Shown here: in pieces, positions 35,545 to 43,917 of the stretch
Layout of the letters: the number at the start of each line of letters is the position of its first letter
Position numbering within the stretch: position 1 is the stretch's first letter
Assembly (NCBI RefSeq): GCF_044389085.1
Contig: NZ_JBIRXP010000001.1
Coordinates: 310,001-374,000, forward strand
DNA from: Isoptericola sp044389085
Lineage (GTDB): Bacteria > Actinomycetota > Actinomycetes > Actinomycetales > Cellulomonadaceae
DNA: 64,000 nucleotides
Reading direction: 5' to 3'
The notes under the pieces: generated by a model
Told to the model about the DNA's origin: nothing
The model's input: only the letters and a program-made list of their open reading frames with translations
Databases searched by the model: none
Program-made: the position numbers and the translations under genes

Positions 35545-37113
35545 GTGGTGTTCCGGACTATTGCGACGACGGCGGCGATCCTGGTGGGCCTGGCACTGAC
35601 CGGGGCGGTGGCCGGCCCGCAGTGGGACCCCGTGCCCGTCACCGACCACCTGGTGCCCGCCACCGACGACACGGCGATCGGCGGGGTCGCGCCCGGCGCG
35701 GACATCGGCGAGGTCGGCGAGTTCGAGGTCCGGGAGACGGCCGTGACCATCCCGCTCGAGGGCGCCGTCGTCGGCGGCCTGCTCCGCCAGCCCCTCGGTG
35801 ACGACGGCGCGGTGCTGACCGACCGGCCGGGCGTCGTCTACGTGCACGGTGCGGGCACGGGCAAGGCCTCCGAGGCGTTCACCGAGTCGGCCACCGAGCT
35901 CGCGAGCGCCGGCGTCGTCACCCTGGTCCCCGACAAGCGGCTCGACACCTACACCACGCGTGACCGGGACTACGTGGCCATGGCCGCCGACTACCAGCAC
36001 TCCGTCGACCTGCTGCGCACCATCGACGGTGTCGACCCGGAGCAGGTCGGCGTCTACGGGGAGTCCGAGGGGACCTGGATCGTGCCCGTCATGCAGGCGG
36101 AGGACCCGACGATCGCCTACACGGTCCTCGTGTCGGCGCCGGTGGTGCCGCCCCGCCAGCAGGCCGCGTTCGCGGTAGACAGCTACCTGCGCAACACCGG
36201 GGTGCCCCAGCAGGTCTTCCGCGCCATCCCGCGCGCCGTCGGCATGCAGCTGCCCGGCGGCGGCTTCGAGTACGCGGACTTCGACGTGCGCCCGTGGCTG
36301 GAGCGGCAGACCGCCCCGGTCCTCGTCGTCTACGGCACCGCCGACCCGTCGATGCCGATCGAGCAGGGCGCCCGCCAGGTCATCGCGGACACGGCCGTGA
36401 GCGGCGACGACGCCCCGGTGACGGTGCGCTACTACGCCGGGGCCAACCACGGCATCCACGTCCCGCTGGACGGCGGGATGCACCTGCACCCGGACTTCGC
36501 CCGCGACGTCGCCACCTGGGTCCAGGGCATGCCCGGCACCGCCGACGCGGCCCCGCGGGTCGCCGGCGACACGCCCAACCAGCTCTACCTCGCCTCCGCC
36601 GTGCCGCAGCCGCGGTGGTGGGGCAACGGGGACATCGTGGTGGGCGCGGTGGTCGCGGGTGCGGCGCTGCTCGTGCTCGGGCCGCTGGTGTGGGGCGTGC
36701 ACTCCCTGGTGCGGCGGGTCGTGCTGCGCCGGTCGTCGGCGGCCGCGCCGCGCCTCGCGCGGGGGCTGCGGTGGGCGCTGCTGGGCCTCGGCCTCGGGTC
36801 GGTGGCGACGATGGTCGCGCTCGTGGTCTACCTGCTGGCGGTCGCGCGCCTGGCCCTCGACTACCAGCGGGACGACCTCGTCGTGCAGGGGGGCTGGATC
36901 GTGGTGCGCCTCCTGGGGGTCGCGGCCGCCGTCGCCGCCGCGCTGGTGATCCGGAGGGTGGCCGACGCCCGGGCCGAGCGGCGTGCGGGTGCCGACGTCG
37001 TCGTCGTGGCGCGCGGCTGGCCCGCCGTCCTCACGTTCTGGTGCACCGTCGCGGGGTCGCTCGCGCTCCTGGGCACCCTCGCGTACTGGGGCGTGTACCA
37101 GCTCGGCATCTGA
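35545..37113 (+). CDS. membrane-anchored alpha/beta hydrolase with C-terminal membrane helices
   Basis: 522 residues. A short N-terminal hydrophobic segment (residues 4-24) looks like a signal or anchor. The hydrolase fold follows: VVYVHGAGTGK (oxyanion loop), the nucleophile elbow YGESEG (Ser174), Asp267 in YGTADPSMP and His302 in AGANHGIH, a complete catalytic triad. From about residue 355 there are four hydrophobic helices, with basic loops. The catalytic domain is probably outside the membrane. Esterase or peptidase activity is inferred; the natural substrate cannot be read. Confidence 0.82.
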   Translation: MVFRTIATTAAILVGLALTGAVAGPQWDPVPVTDHLVPATDDTAIGGVAPGADIGEVGEFEVRETAVTIPLEGAVVGGLLRQPLGDDGAVLTDRPGVVYVHGAGTGKASEAFTESATELASAGVVTLVPDKRLDTYTTRDRDYVAMAADYQHSVDLLRTIDGVDPEQVGVYGESEGTWIVPVMQAEDPTIAYTVLVSAPVVPPRQQAAFAVDSYLRNTGVPQQVFRAIPRAVGMQLPGGGFEYADFDVRPWLERQTAPVLVVYGTADPSMPIEQGARQVIADTAVSGDDAPVTVRYYAGANHGIHVPLDGGMHLHPDFARDVATWVQGMPGTADAAPRVAGDTPNQLYLASAVPQPRWWGNGDIVVGAVVAGAALLVLGPLVWGVHSLVRRVVLRRSSAAAPRLARGLRWALLGLGLGSVATMVALVVYLLAVARLALDYQRDDLVVQGGWIVVRLLGVAAAVAAALVIRRVADARAERRAGADVVVVARGWPAVLTFWCTVAGSLALLGTLAYWGVYQLGI

Positions 37114-37232
37114 GCCGGCGACCGGGCCATGACCGGGCCGCGACTGCGGGCGGTCGGTGAGCATGCCGTGCGGGTGCCGCGACGGTGTGACCGACCCGTC
37201 CGCGCGGGAGACGACGCAGAGGGCCGGCGTCG

Positions 37233-37238
37233 GGTAGA
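37233..37238 (+). promoter_or_regulatory. possible -10 box of the 37298 gene
   Basis: TAGAAA, predicting a start near 37245 and a leader of about 50 nt before ATG 37298. The last base is A, so this is tentative. Confidence 0.35.
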
Positions 37239-37297
37239 AACGGGGGCGGGGGGCCATGGCCCGGCCCCCTTCGGATCCCAGCCCTGGAGACGCACGC

Positions 37298-39007
37298 ATG
37301 ACCGACCCCGACACCCTCGACGCCCCCGAGCAGGAGCGCTCGCCGTTCGGCGGGGTGGCGGTCCGCGAGCTCGTGCGCGACGTGGTGGCCGCGTTCGCGC
37401 TGCTCGTCGCGCTGCCGCTCCCGTGGGACCACGCCCACCGCGGCAGCGACCGGCTCGAGATCGTCCTGGCGACCGTCCTCGCGCTGCTCGCCATCGCGGC
37501 CCCGTACCTGCGGCGTGGCGGCGTCGGGCCGTCGTCGTGGGACGTCCTGACCTCACGGCGCACGGTGTCCCTCGCCTGCGTCCCGTACGTGGTCGTCGCC
37601 GTGGTCTACCTCGTCCTCGACGCGCTCGCCCCGGCGGACGCCGCCGGAGGCGTCGGCGCCGGCCTCGCGGTCGGCCTCGCGGGCGCGGCGCTCGCGGCCG
37701 CGCCCCGGTGGACGCACCTGCCCGCCGTCGTCGCGGTCGTCGTCGCCCTCGGCACGCTCGCCACCCCGGTCGCCGCGCTCGTCCAGGGCGCCCCGTGGGC
37801 CGTGTGGGTCGTCGGGCTGCTGAACGCCCTCGTGGTGCTGGGCGTGCTCTGGTTCACCGTCGGCACCTACCTGCGCTCGGGCGACCTCGCCGCCGGCTAC
37901 GTCCTGCTGGCCCTCGGCGGCGCCGTCGCGCTCGAGCTCGTGCTCTTCGCCGGGGGCAACACCGACCCGTGGTTCGAGAGCGTGCACGGCCAGCGTCTCG
38001 GCCTCCTGCTGCTCCCGGTCGTCGCGGCGGTCACCGCGCGACGCGTCGTCGACGACGCCGCGGTCACCGTGGGGGAGCCCGACGACGTGCGTGCGGCGCG
38101 CTGGGTGGCCGTCGCGCTGCGGGCGCTGGCCATCGTCTCCCTGGTCGCGGCGTTCGTCGCCCTCGTCGCGCTGGTGCTGATCGTGGCCGACGGCGTGCGC
38201 GTGGGCCGCGTGCTGCGGCTCGTCGTCGGCGTGCTGATGGTCGGGGTCGCGATCGCCGCGCGGCGGTCGCTCGCGCGCGACCCGCGCGCCGGGCACGCCA
38301 CCGCCGTGGGCGCCGCGTGCGTCATCGTGGTGCTCGGCCTGGTGATCGTGGTCGCCCGCGCCGGCCTCGGCACGCAGTCCAGCGTGGAGGAGCTGCTGGT
38401 GGCGTTCGGCCTGCCGGCGATCGCCCTGGCGGTGCTGCTCGTCCCGCCGTCGGTCCGCGCGCTCGTCGCGTCCGCGCCCGAGCCGGAGTCGCCGGAGTCG
38501 CCCGAGTCGCCCGAGCCCACGGCGTCCGAGCCGGCGCCGTCGCAGCCCATGCCGGTCCAGCCTGCTCCGGTCCAGCCTGCTCCGTCGGACGCCGGGACCC
38601 CCGGCGCCGCGCGGTCCGGGGCGACCGAGGCGGTGACGTCGGGGCCCGGCGCGCCCGCGCCCAGCAGGCCGACGCCCAGCGTGTCGGCGCCCGAGGCGGC
38701 CGCGTCCCGGCCGGCCGCGCGCCCCATGGACGCCACCCAGCAGATGGAGCCCGTGCGGGCCACCCAGGCGCCGGACTCCACGCAGGTGCTCCCGCCCGTG
38801 CAGGCGCCCGCCCAGGTGTCGGGCTGGTCGGTGGCCCAGGCGATGGACCCGTCGACGCCGCTCGCCGACCTGGCCCGCATCTCGGCCGAGGCGCCGCACC
38901 TGCGCTCGTACGTCGCCGCGAACCCGTCCACCTACCCGGCGCTCCTGGACTGGCTCGGCGCCCTCGGCGACCCGGCCGTGGACGCCGCGCTGCGCGCCCG
39001 GCGCTAG
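37298..39007 (+). CDS. polytopic membrane protein with C-terminal variant leucine-rich repeat
   Basis: 569 residues. Residues about 22-390 contain many hydrophobic helices (at least ten). Residues 390-505 are a Pro/Ser/Ala/Glu-rich linker with short tandem repeats (PES and PVQPA units). The last 60 residues, GWSVAQAMDPSTPLADLARIS and HLRSYVAANPSTYPALLDWLG ending DPAVDAALRARR, match the variant leucine-rich repeat module seen in actinobacterial membrane and secretion-linked proteins. Function unknown. ATG 37298 with GGAGA upstream is preferred over the ATG at 37256, whose 14 extra residues are low-complexity. Confidence 0.75.
   Translation: MTDPDTLDAPEQERSPFGGVAVRELVRDVVAAFALLVALPLPWDHAHRGSDRLEIVLATVLALLAIAAPYLRRGGVGPSSWDVLTSRRTVSLACVPYVVVAVVYLVLDALAPADAAGGVGAGLAVGLAGAALAAAPRWTHLPAVVAVVVALGTLATPVAALVQGAPWAVWVVGLLNALVVLGVLWFTVGTYLRSGDLAAGYVLLALGGAVALELVLFAGGNTDPWFESVHGQRLGLLLLPVVAAVTARRVVDDAAVTVGEPDDVRAARWVAVALRALAIVSLVAAFVALVALVLIVADGVRVGRVLRLVVGVLMVGVAIAARRSLARDPRAGHATAVGAACVIVVLGLVIVVARAGLGTQSSVEELLVAFGLPAIALAVLLVPPSVRALVASAPEPESPESPESPEPTASEPAPSQPMPVQPAPVQPAPSDAGTPGAARSGATEAVTSGPGAPAPSRPTPSVSAPEAAASRPAARPMDATQQMEPVRATQAPDSTQVLPPVQAPAQVSGWSVAQAMDPSTPLADLARISAEAPHLRSYVAANPSTYPALLDWLGALGDPAVDAALRARR
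38552..38581. repeat. 15-bp tandem repeat (two units)
   Basis: CCGGTCCAGCCTGCT twice in a row, in the linker of the membrane protein, coding PVQPA. Confidence 0.8.
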
Positions 39008-39078
39008 GTCCGTACGCTGCGGCGAGGCGGGCGTCCGGTCGGATCCTGGACGCCCGGGGCGACGCCCTGACGAAGGTG

Positions 39079-39084
39079 TACGGT
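39079..39084 (+). promoter_or_regulatory. -10 box of leuA leader promoter
   Basis: TACGGT, 6 nt, then GTG of the leader peptide at 39091, so the leader mRNA is leaderless. Confidence 0.55.
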
Positions 39085-39090
39085 GGCAGC

Positions 39091-39141
39091 GTGCAGCGCA
39101 CGGTGAACCTTCTCCTTCGGTGCCGCGGCGGGGCCTACTGA
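39091..39141 (+). CDS. leucine leader peptide for leuA
   Basis: 16 codons: MQRTVNLLLRCRGGAY, with three consecutive Leu codons (CTT CTC CTT). CTT is rare in this GC-rich genome. Found 106 nt upstream of leuA with its own -10 box. It fits the ribosome-mediated attenuation seen for leuA in other actinobacteria: leucine shortage would stall the ribosome at the Leu run and change downstream folding. After the stop, GGCCGG (39142-39147) can pair with CCGGCC (39174-39179). Regulation is inferred, not shown. Confidence 0.65.
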   Translation: MQRTVNLLLRCRGGAY

Positions 39142-39247
39142 GGCCGGACCCCCGTCGCGGAGGTTGTGGCGCGCCGGCCGACTGGTCATGACCGACGTCC
39201 CCACCCGGGACGGCGGTCGCCGAGCCCCCACCGAAGGACGCGACACC

Positions 39248-41029
39248 ATGCAGAACCATCACCCCCAGGGCATCGCCGGCGCCAACCCCCAGCGCCCCTC
39301 CGGGATGCCGTACACGCGCTACCTCCCGTTCCACGAGCAGATCGCCGTCGACCTGCCGGACCGGACCTGGCCCGACAAGCGCATCACGAAGGCCCCCCGC
39401 TGGTGCGCCGTCGACCTGCGTGACGGCAACCAGGCCCTCATCGAGCCGATGGACGCCGAGCGCAAGCTGCGCATGTTCGACCTGCTCGTCCAGATGGGCT
39501 ACAAGGAGATCGAGGTCGGCTTCCCGTCCGCCTCGCAGACGGACTTCGACTTCGTCCGCCAGCTCATCGACACGGGCCGCATCCCCGACGACGTCGTCAT
39601 CCAGGTGCTCACGCAGTGCCGCGACCACCTCATCGAGCGCACCTACGACGCCATCCGCGGCGCCAAGCAGGCCATCGTGCACCTCTACAACTCGACCTCG
39701 ATCCTGCAGCGCGAGGTGGTCTTCCGCAGCGACATGGACGGCATCGTCGACATCGCCCTCCAGGGCGCGCGGCTGTGCCGCAAGCTCGAGGAGACCATCC
39801 CCGAGACGACCGTGTACTACGAGTACTCGCCCGAGTCGTACACCGGCACCGAGCTCGAGTTCGCCGCCCGCATCTGCAACGAGGTGCTGGAGGTGCTGGA
39901 GCCCACGGCGGAGCGCCCGGTGATCGTCAACCTGCCCGCGACCGTCGAGATGGCCACCCCGAACGTGTACGCGGACTCGATCGAGTGGATGAACCGGAAC
40001 CTCGCGTTCCGCGAGCACGTGGTGCTGTCCCTGCACCCGCACAACGACCGTGGCACCGCCGTCGCGGCCGCCGAGCTGGGCTACCAGGCCGGCGCCGACC
40101 GCATCGAGGGCTGCCTGTTCGGCAACGGCGAGCGCACCGGCAACGTCGACCTGGTGACCCTCGGCATGAACCTCTTCAGCCAGGGGGTCGACCCGCAGAT
40201 CGACTTCACGGTCGGCGGCGGCATCGACGGCATCCGCCGCACCGTCGAGCACTGCAACCAGATCCCCGTGCACGAGCGCCACCCGTACGTCGGGGACCTG
40301 GTCTTCACCGCGTTCTCGGGCTCCCACCAGGACGCGATCAAGAAGGGCTTCGAGCACATGGCCGCCCGGGCCGAGGCCGAGGGCAAGCCGGTCGACGAGC
40401 TCACCTGGGGCGTGCCGTACCTGCCGATCGACCCGAAGGACGTCGGCCGGTCGTACGAGGCGGTCATCCGCGTCAACTCCCAGTCCGGCAAGGGCGGCAT
40501 CGCCTACCTGCTGTCCACCGAGCACTCGCTGGACCTGCCGCGCCGCCTGCAGATCGAGTTCTCCGGCGTCGTGCAGCGGTTCACCGACGCCGAGGGCAGC
40601 GAGGTCACCGGCTCCGACATCTGGCGGATCTTCAGCGACGAGTACCTGCCCGTCGAGGTCCACGACCCGCGCGGCCTGGAGCCGTGGGGCCGCCTGCGGC
40701 TGCGGGAGACCCGCACGACGTCGGCCGAGGGCGGCGCCACCGCGCTCGCCGTCGACGTCCTCGACCAGGGCGTCGAGCACACGCTGGAGGGCACAGGCAA
40801 CGGCCCGCTCGCCGCGTTCGTGGACGCGATCTCGAAGGTCGGCGTGGACGTGCGGGTGCTGGACTACGCCGAGCACGCGCTGTCCGAGGGCGGCGACGCC
40901 ACCGCCGCGGCCTACGTCGAGTGCCAGGTGGGCGACGACGTGCTGTGGGGCGTCGGCATCGACCCGTCCATCACGACGGCGTCGCTCAAGGCGATCGTCT
41001 CCGCCGTGAACCGGGCCGCCCGCGCCTGA
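39248..41029 (+). CDS. leuA: 2-isopropylmalate synthase
   Basis: 593 residues, the actinobacterial long form. First committed step of leucine synthesis: acetyl-CoA plus 2-oxoisovalerate gives 2-isopropylmalate. Motifs: WCAVDLRDGNQALIEPMD (metal/substrate), IEVGFPSASQTDFDF, LSLHPHNDRGTAVAAAELG with the metal-binding His residues, GCLFGNGERTGNVDLVTL, and a C-terminal LeuA allosteric domain (GLEPWGRLRLRETR and GDATAAAYVECQVGDDVLWGVG) for leucine feedback. ATG 39248 is preferred; the longer frame overlaps the leader structure. Confidence 0.96.
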   Translation: MQNHHPQGIAGANPQRPSGMPYTRYLPFHEQIAVDLPDRTWPDKRITKAPRWCAVDLRDGNQALIEPMDAERKLRMFDLLVQMGYKEIEVGFPSASQTDFDFVRQLIDTGRIPDDVVIQVLTQCRDHLIERTYDAIRGAKQAIVHLYNSTSILQREVVFRSDMDGIVDIALQGARLCRKLEETIPETTVYYEYSPESYTGTELEFAARICNEVLEVLEPTAERPVIVNLPATVEMATPNVYADSIEWMNRNLAFREHVVLSLHPHNDRGTAVAAAELGYQAGADRIEGCLFGNGERTGNVDLVTLGMNLFSQGVDPQIDFTVGGGIDGIRRTVEHCNQIPVHERHPYVGDLVFTAFSGSHQDAIKKGFEHMAARAEAEGKPVDELTWGVPYLPIDPKDVGRSYEAVIRVNSQSGKGGIAYLLSTEHSLDLPRRLQIEFSGVVQRFTDAEGSEVTGSDIWRIFSDEYLPVEVHDPRGLEPWGRLRLRETRTTSAEGGATALAVDVLDQGVEHTLEGTGNGPLAAFVDAISKVGVDVRVLDYAEHALSEGGDATAAAYVECQVGDDVLWGVGIDPSITTASLKAIVSAVNRAARA

Positions 41030-41040
41030 CCCCACCCCGC

Positions 41041-41090
41041 GAGCTGTCAGGACCAGCGCCGCGCATACCGCGCGCTGGTCCTGACAACTC
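41041..41090. terminator. long inverted repeat after leuA
   Basis: 15-bp perfect stem (TGTCAGGACCAGCGC at 41045-41059 with its complement at 41072-41086), extended to 19 bp with one mismatch, 12-nt loop. No T run. Probably the leuA terminator. Confidence 0.65.
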
Positions 41091-41120
41091 CGCGTGACGG
41101 CTCTCGTGGGTGGGGGCTGA

Positions 41121-41126
41121 GAGAAT
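41121..41126 (+). promoter_or_regulatory. -10 box of leaderless recO promoter
   Basis: GAGAAT, 6 nt, then GTG at 41133. The same box sequence is used by znuA. Confidence 0.55.
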
Positions 41127-41132
41127 GGGCCC

Positions 41133-41864
41133 GTGCCCCTGTACCGAGACGACGCGATCGTGCTGCGCACCCACAAGCTGGGCGAGGCCGACCGGATCGT
41201 CACGTTCCTCACCCGCGAGCACGGCAAGGTGCGCGGGGTCGGGCGCGGGGTGCGGCGCACGTCGTCGCGCTTCGGGGCCCGGCTGGAGCCGTTCATGGTG
41301 GTCGACGTGCAGCTGCACACCGGGCGCAACCTCGACACCGTGACGCAGGTGGAGACGATCGGGCCGTACGCGCGTGCGATCTGCGAGGACTACGCGCTGT
41401 ACACGTCGGGCGCGGCGATGCTCGAGGCCGCCGACCGCCTCGTCGCGGCGGAGCACGAGCCCGCCGTGCAGCAGTACTGGCTGCTCGCGGGGGCGTTGCG
41501 GGCGCTGGCCGAGCGCACGCACGCCCCGGGGCTCGTGCTCGACTCCTACCTGCTGCGCGGCCTCGCCGTCGCGGGCTGGGCGCCGTCGTTCACCGACTGC
41601 GCCCGCTGCGGCGAGCCCGGCCCGCACCACGCGTTCTCGGTGGGGCAGGGCGGGGCCGTCTGCTCGCGCTGCCGCCCGCCGGGATCGACGGCTCCCGCCC
41701 CGGAGACGTTCGCGCTGCTGGGCGCGCTGCTCGGCGGCGACTGGGAGACGGCGGACGCCTCCGACGCCCGGCACCGCACCGAGGCGTCCGGGCTGGTCGC
41801 TGCCTACTCGCAGTACTACCTGGAGCGCACGCTGCGCTCGCTGCGCATGATCGAGCGCACCTGA
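41133..41864 (+). CDS. recO: DNA repair protein RecO
   Basis: 243 residues. Recombination mediator that helps load RecA on gapped DNA. N-terminal OB domain (LYRDDAIVLRTHKLGEADRIV, GKVRGVGRGVRRTSSRFGARLEPF), a helical middle, and a zinc site with CARCGEPG and CSRCRPP. GTG start is fixed by the promoter. Placed directly before uppS, as in many actinobacteria. Confidence 0.96.
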   Translation: MPLYRDDAIVLRTHKLGEADRIVTFLTREHGKVRGVGRGVRRTSSRFGARLEPFMVVDVQLHTGRNLDTVTQVETIGPYARAICEDYALYTSGAAMLEAADRLVAAEHEPAVQQYWLLAGALRALAERTHAPGLVLDSYLLRGLAVAGWAPSFTDCARCGEPGPHHAFSVGQGGAVCSRCRPPGSTAPAPETFALLGALLGGDWETADASDARHRTEASGLVAAYSQYYLERTLRSLRMIERT

Positions 41865-41926
41865 CCCCGCGCGCCGACGTCCCTGACCTGCGCAGCCGCC
41901 TGCGCGCACGACCGAAGAGAGGCCCG

Positions 41927-42721
41927 ATGCCCCGTTCGTCCGGCGAGTACGCCGAGCCCTACCCGCACCCGTCGGGTGCGACGCCGCCGAACATCCCGGC
42001 GCAGTTCGTGCCGAACCACGTGGCGATCGTCATGGACGGCAACGGCCGGTGGGCCAACGCGCGCGGGCTGCCGCGCGTGGAGGGGCACAAGCAGGGGGAG
42101 AAGTCCCTGCTGGACGTCGTCGCGGGCGCGGTGCAGATCGGCGTCAAGCACGTCTCGGCGTACGCGTTCAGCACCGAGAACTGGAAGCGGTCGCCGGACG
42201 AGGTCCGGTTCCTCATGAACTTCAACCGCGACGTCATCCGGCGGCGCCGCGACGAGATGTCGTCGTGGGGCGTGCGCATCCGCTGGGCGGGGCGCCGGCC
42301 GAAGCTCTGGGGGTCGGTGATCAAGGAGCTGCGGGTCGCCGAGGAGATGACCAAGGAGAACGACCGCTGCACCCTGACGATGTGCGTCAACTACGGCGGG
42401 CGGGCCGAGATCGCCGACGCCGCGGCCGCCATCGCCCGCGACGCCGCCGCCGGGAAGCTCAACCCGGCGCGCGTCACGGAGAAGACGGTGCAGAGCTACC
42501 TGGACGAGCCCGACCTGCCCGACGTCGACCTGTTCCTGCGCTCCTCGGGGGAGCAGCGCACGTCCAACTTCATGATCTGGCAGGCCGCGTACGCCGAGAT
42601 GGTCTTCCTCGAGGAGCCGTGGCCCGACGTCGACCGCCGGCACCTGTGGCGCGCCGTGGAGGAGTTCGCGCGCCGCGACCGGCGGTACGGCGGCGCCGTC
42701 GACACCCCGAACGCCGACTGA
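41927..42721 (+). CDS. uppS: isoprenyl (undecaprenyl/decaprenyl) diphosphate synthase
   Basis: 264 residues. cis-Prenyltransferase that makes the lipid carrier for cell-wall synthesis. Motifs: HVAIVMDGNGRWANARGLPRVEGHKQG (first Asp for Mg), YAFSTENWKRSPDEV, and DLFLRSSGEQRTSNFMIWQAAYAEM (substrate and homodimer region). An N-terminal tail of about 30 residues is common in actinobacteria. ATG with GAAGAGAGG upstream. Product length (C50 or C55) cannot be read. Confidence 0.96.
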   Translation: MPRSSGEYAEPYPHPSGATPPNIPAQFVPNHVAIVMDGNGRWANARGLPRVEGHKQGEKSLLDVVAGAVQIGVKHVSAYAFSTENWKRSPDEVRFLMNFNRDVIRRRRDEMSSWGVRIRWAGRRPKLWGSVIKELRVAEEMTKENDRCTLTMCVNYGGRAEIADAAAAIARDAAAGKLNPARVTEKTVQSYLDEPDLPDVDLFLRSSGEQRTSNFMIWQAAYAEMVFLEEPWPDVDRRHLWRAVEEFARRDRRYGGAVDTPNAD

Positions 42722-42731
42722 TCCAGCACGA

Positions 42732-42765
42732 AACCCCGCCCGGTCGTGACGACCGGACGGGGGTT
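42732..42765. terminator. hairpin terminator between uppS and the iron-binding protein gene
   Basis: AACCCC..CCGGTCGT pairs with ACGACCGG..GGGGTT, with one mismatch and one bulge, and lies between convergent genes. Confidence 0.7.
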
Positions 42766-42794
42766 CGCTGTGACGAGGGGCGACGAGGTGGCGG

Positions 42795-43850
42795 TCAGTC
42801 GCCGAGGACCTCGGCCATGGAGTCGACGAGGGCGGGCAGGCCGCCATCCCAGTACACCGACAGCGCGGTGGGCGGCGACACGGCAGAGACCTCCGCGGTC
42901 CCGACCACCTTCACGACCTTCCCGGCCTTGACCGCGGGGATCGCCTGGAGGTCCTTGTTGTCGTCGAAGGCCTGGGCGGCCTCCTCGCTGGCCGAGTAGG
43001 AGATGACGAAGTCCGAGTCGAGCTTGTCGAGCTCCTCGTAGGACAGGTCGTAGTAGAAGCTGCCGTTCGACGTGTCGAGCTCCGAGACCGAGGGCGCGTT
43101 CTTGACGCCCAGGCCCTCGAGGAACACGGTCCGCGGGTCGTTCGGCGTGTACACGGAGACGATGCCCTTCGTCGGGTCGTCGTAGATCGCCGCGAACGTC
43201 TTGCCGGCGAACTCGGGGTGCTCGGAGGCCTTCTCGGCGACGAAGTCGTCGATGTCGCCGAGCACCTGGTCGCCCGCGTCGGAGCGGCCGAGAGCCTGGG
43301 CCGTGAGCGTGATCGTGTCCTGCCACGTCGTGGTCCACGGGGCGTCGGGGTAGGCGACGACGGGGGCGATGTCGCTCAGCACGTCGTACTGCTCCTGGGT
43401 GAGCCCGGAGTAGGGCGCCACGATGAGGTCGGGCTTCGCCTCGACGAACTCCTCGTAGGGCACCGTCGAGCCGCCCTCGGGGTCGGACAGGATGGCGGGC
43501 TTGTCGACGCCCTCCTCGTCGTAGGCCTCCTCGACCCACGGCAGCAGCGCGTCCTCGCCGACGGTGTAGATCTGCTCGGCGACCGCGACGGGGTAGACGC
43601 CCGCCGCGATGGCGGCCTCGGTGGAGCCCCAGCCCCAGGTGGCGACGCGCTGCGGAGCCTTCTCGATCACGGTCTCGCCGAGCGCGTGCTCGATCGTGAT
43701 CGGGAACTCGTCCGTGGGCTCGGACCGGACGTTGCCCGAGGCGGCCGACTGGTCGCTCTCCGGGGCGTCGTCGGAGGCGCAGCCGGCGAGGGTGAGGGCA
43801 GCCGTCGCCGCGAGGGCGGCGGCAGCGGCGAGAGGGCGGCGAAGACGCAC
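42795..43850 (-). CDS. iron-siderophore ABC transporter substrate-binding lipoprotein
   Basis: 351 residues. Lipoprotein signal with lipobox ALTLAGC (residues 18-24), then an acidic linker and a type III binding protein fold: VIEKAPQRVATWGWGSTEAAIAAGVYPVAV, KPDLIVAPYSGLTQEQYDVLSDIAPVVAYPD, a long rigid helix, and a closing SAVSPPTALSVYWDGGLPAL. FecB/FepB family, binding ferric siderophore on the outer face. It is downstream of the matching permease-ATPase genes and has its own IdeR-type box 49 bp ahead of its GTG. A hairpin (43868-43886) lies in its leader. Confidence 0.93.
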   Translation of the reverse strand: MRLRRPLAAAAALAATAALTLAGCASDDAPESDQSAASGNVRSEPTDEFPITIEHALGETVIEKAPQRVATWGWGSTEAAIAAGVYPVAVAEQIYTVGEDALLPWVEEAYDEEGVDKPAILSDPEGGSTVPYEEFVEAKPDLIVAPYSGLTQEQYDVLSDIAPVVAYPDAPWTTTWQDTITLTAQALGRSDAGDQVLGDIDDFVAEKASEHPEFAGKTFAAIYDDPTKGIVSVYTPNDPRTVFLEGLGVKNAPSVSELDTSNGSFYYDLSYEELDKLDSDFVISYSASEEAAQAFDDNKDLQAIPAVKAGKVVKVVGTAEVSAVSPPTALSVYWDGGLPALVDSMAEVLGD

Positions 43851-43898
43851 GGGTTCTCCTCGGTGTGCTCGCGCCGGCGGCGCGAGAGGAACATTGAG

Positions 43899-43917
43899 TG
43901 AGGAGAGCCTAACCTAT
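43899..43917 (-). promoter_or_regulatory. DtxR/IdeR-type iron box upstream of the binding-protein gene
   Basis: Read on the minus strand the 19-mer is ATAGGTTAGGCTCTCCTCA, matching 16 of 19 bases of TTAGGTTAGGCTAACCTAA. It contains candidate -10 boxes (TAGGTT, TAGGCT) and overlaps the 3' end of the ATPase gene, so this is an internal iron-repressed promoter. Confidence 0.8.

Noticed and set aside
37553..41338. 1261-codon minus-strand frame over the membrane protein and leuA
   Set aside because: leuA motifs are on the plus strand; the reverse frame is a low-complexity shadow.
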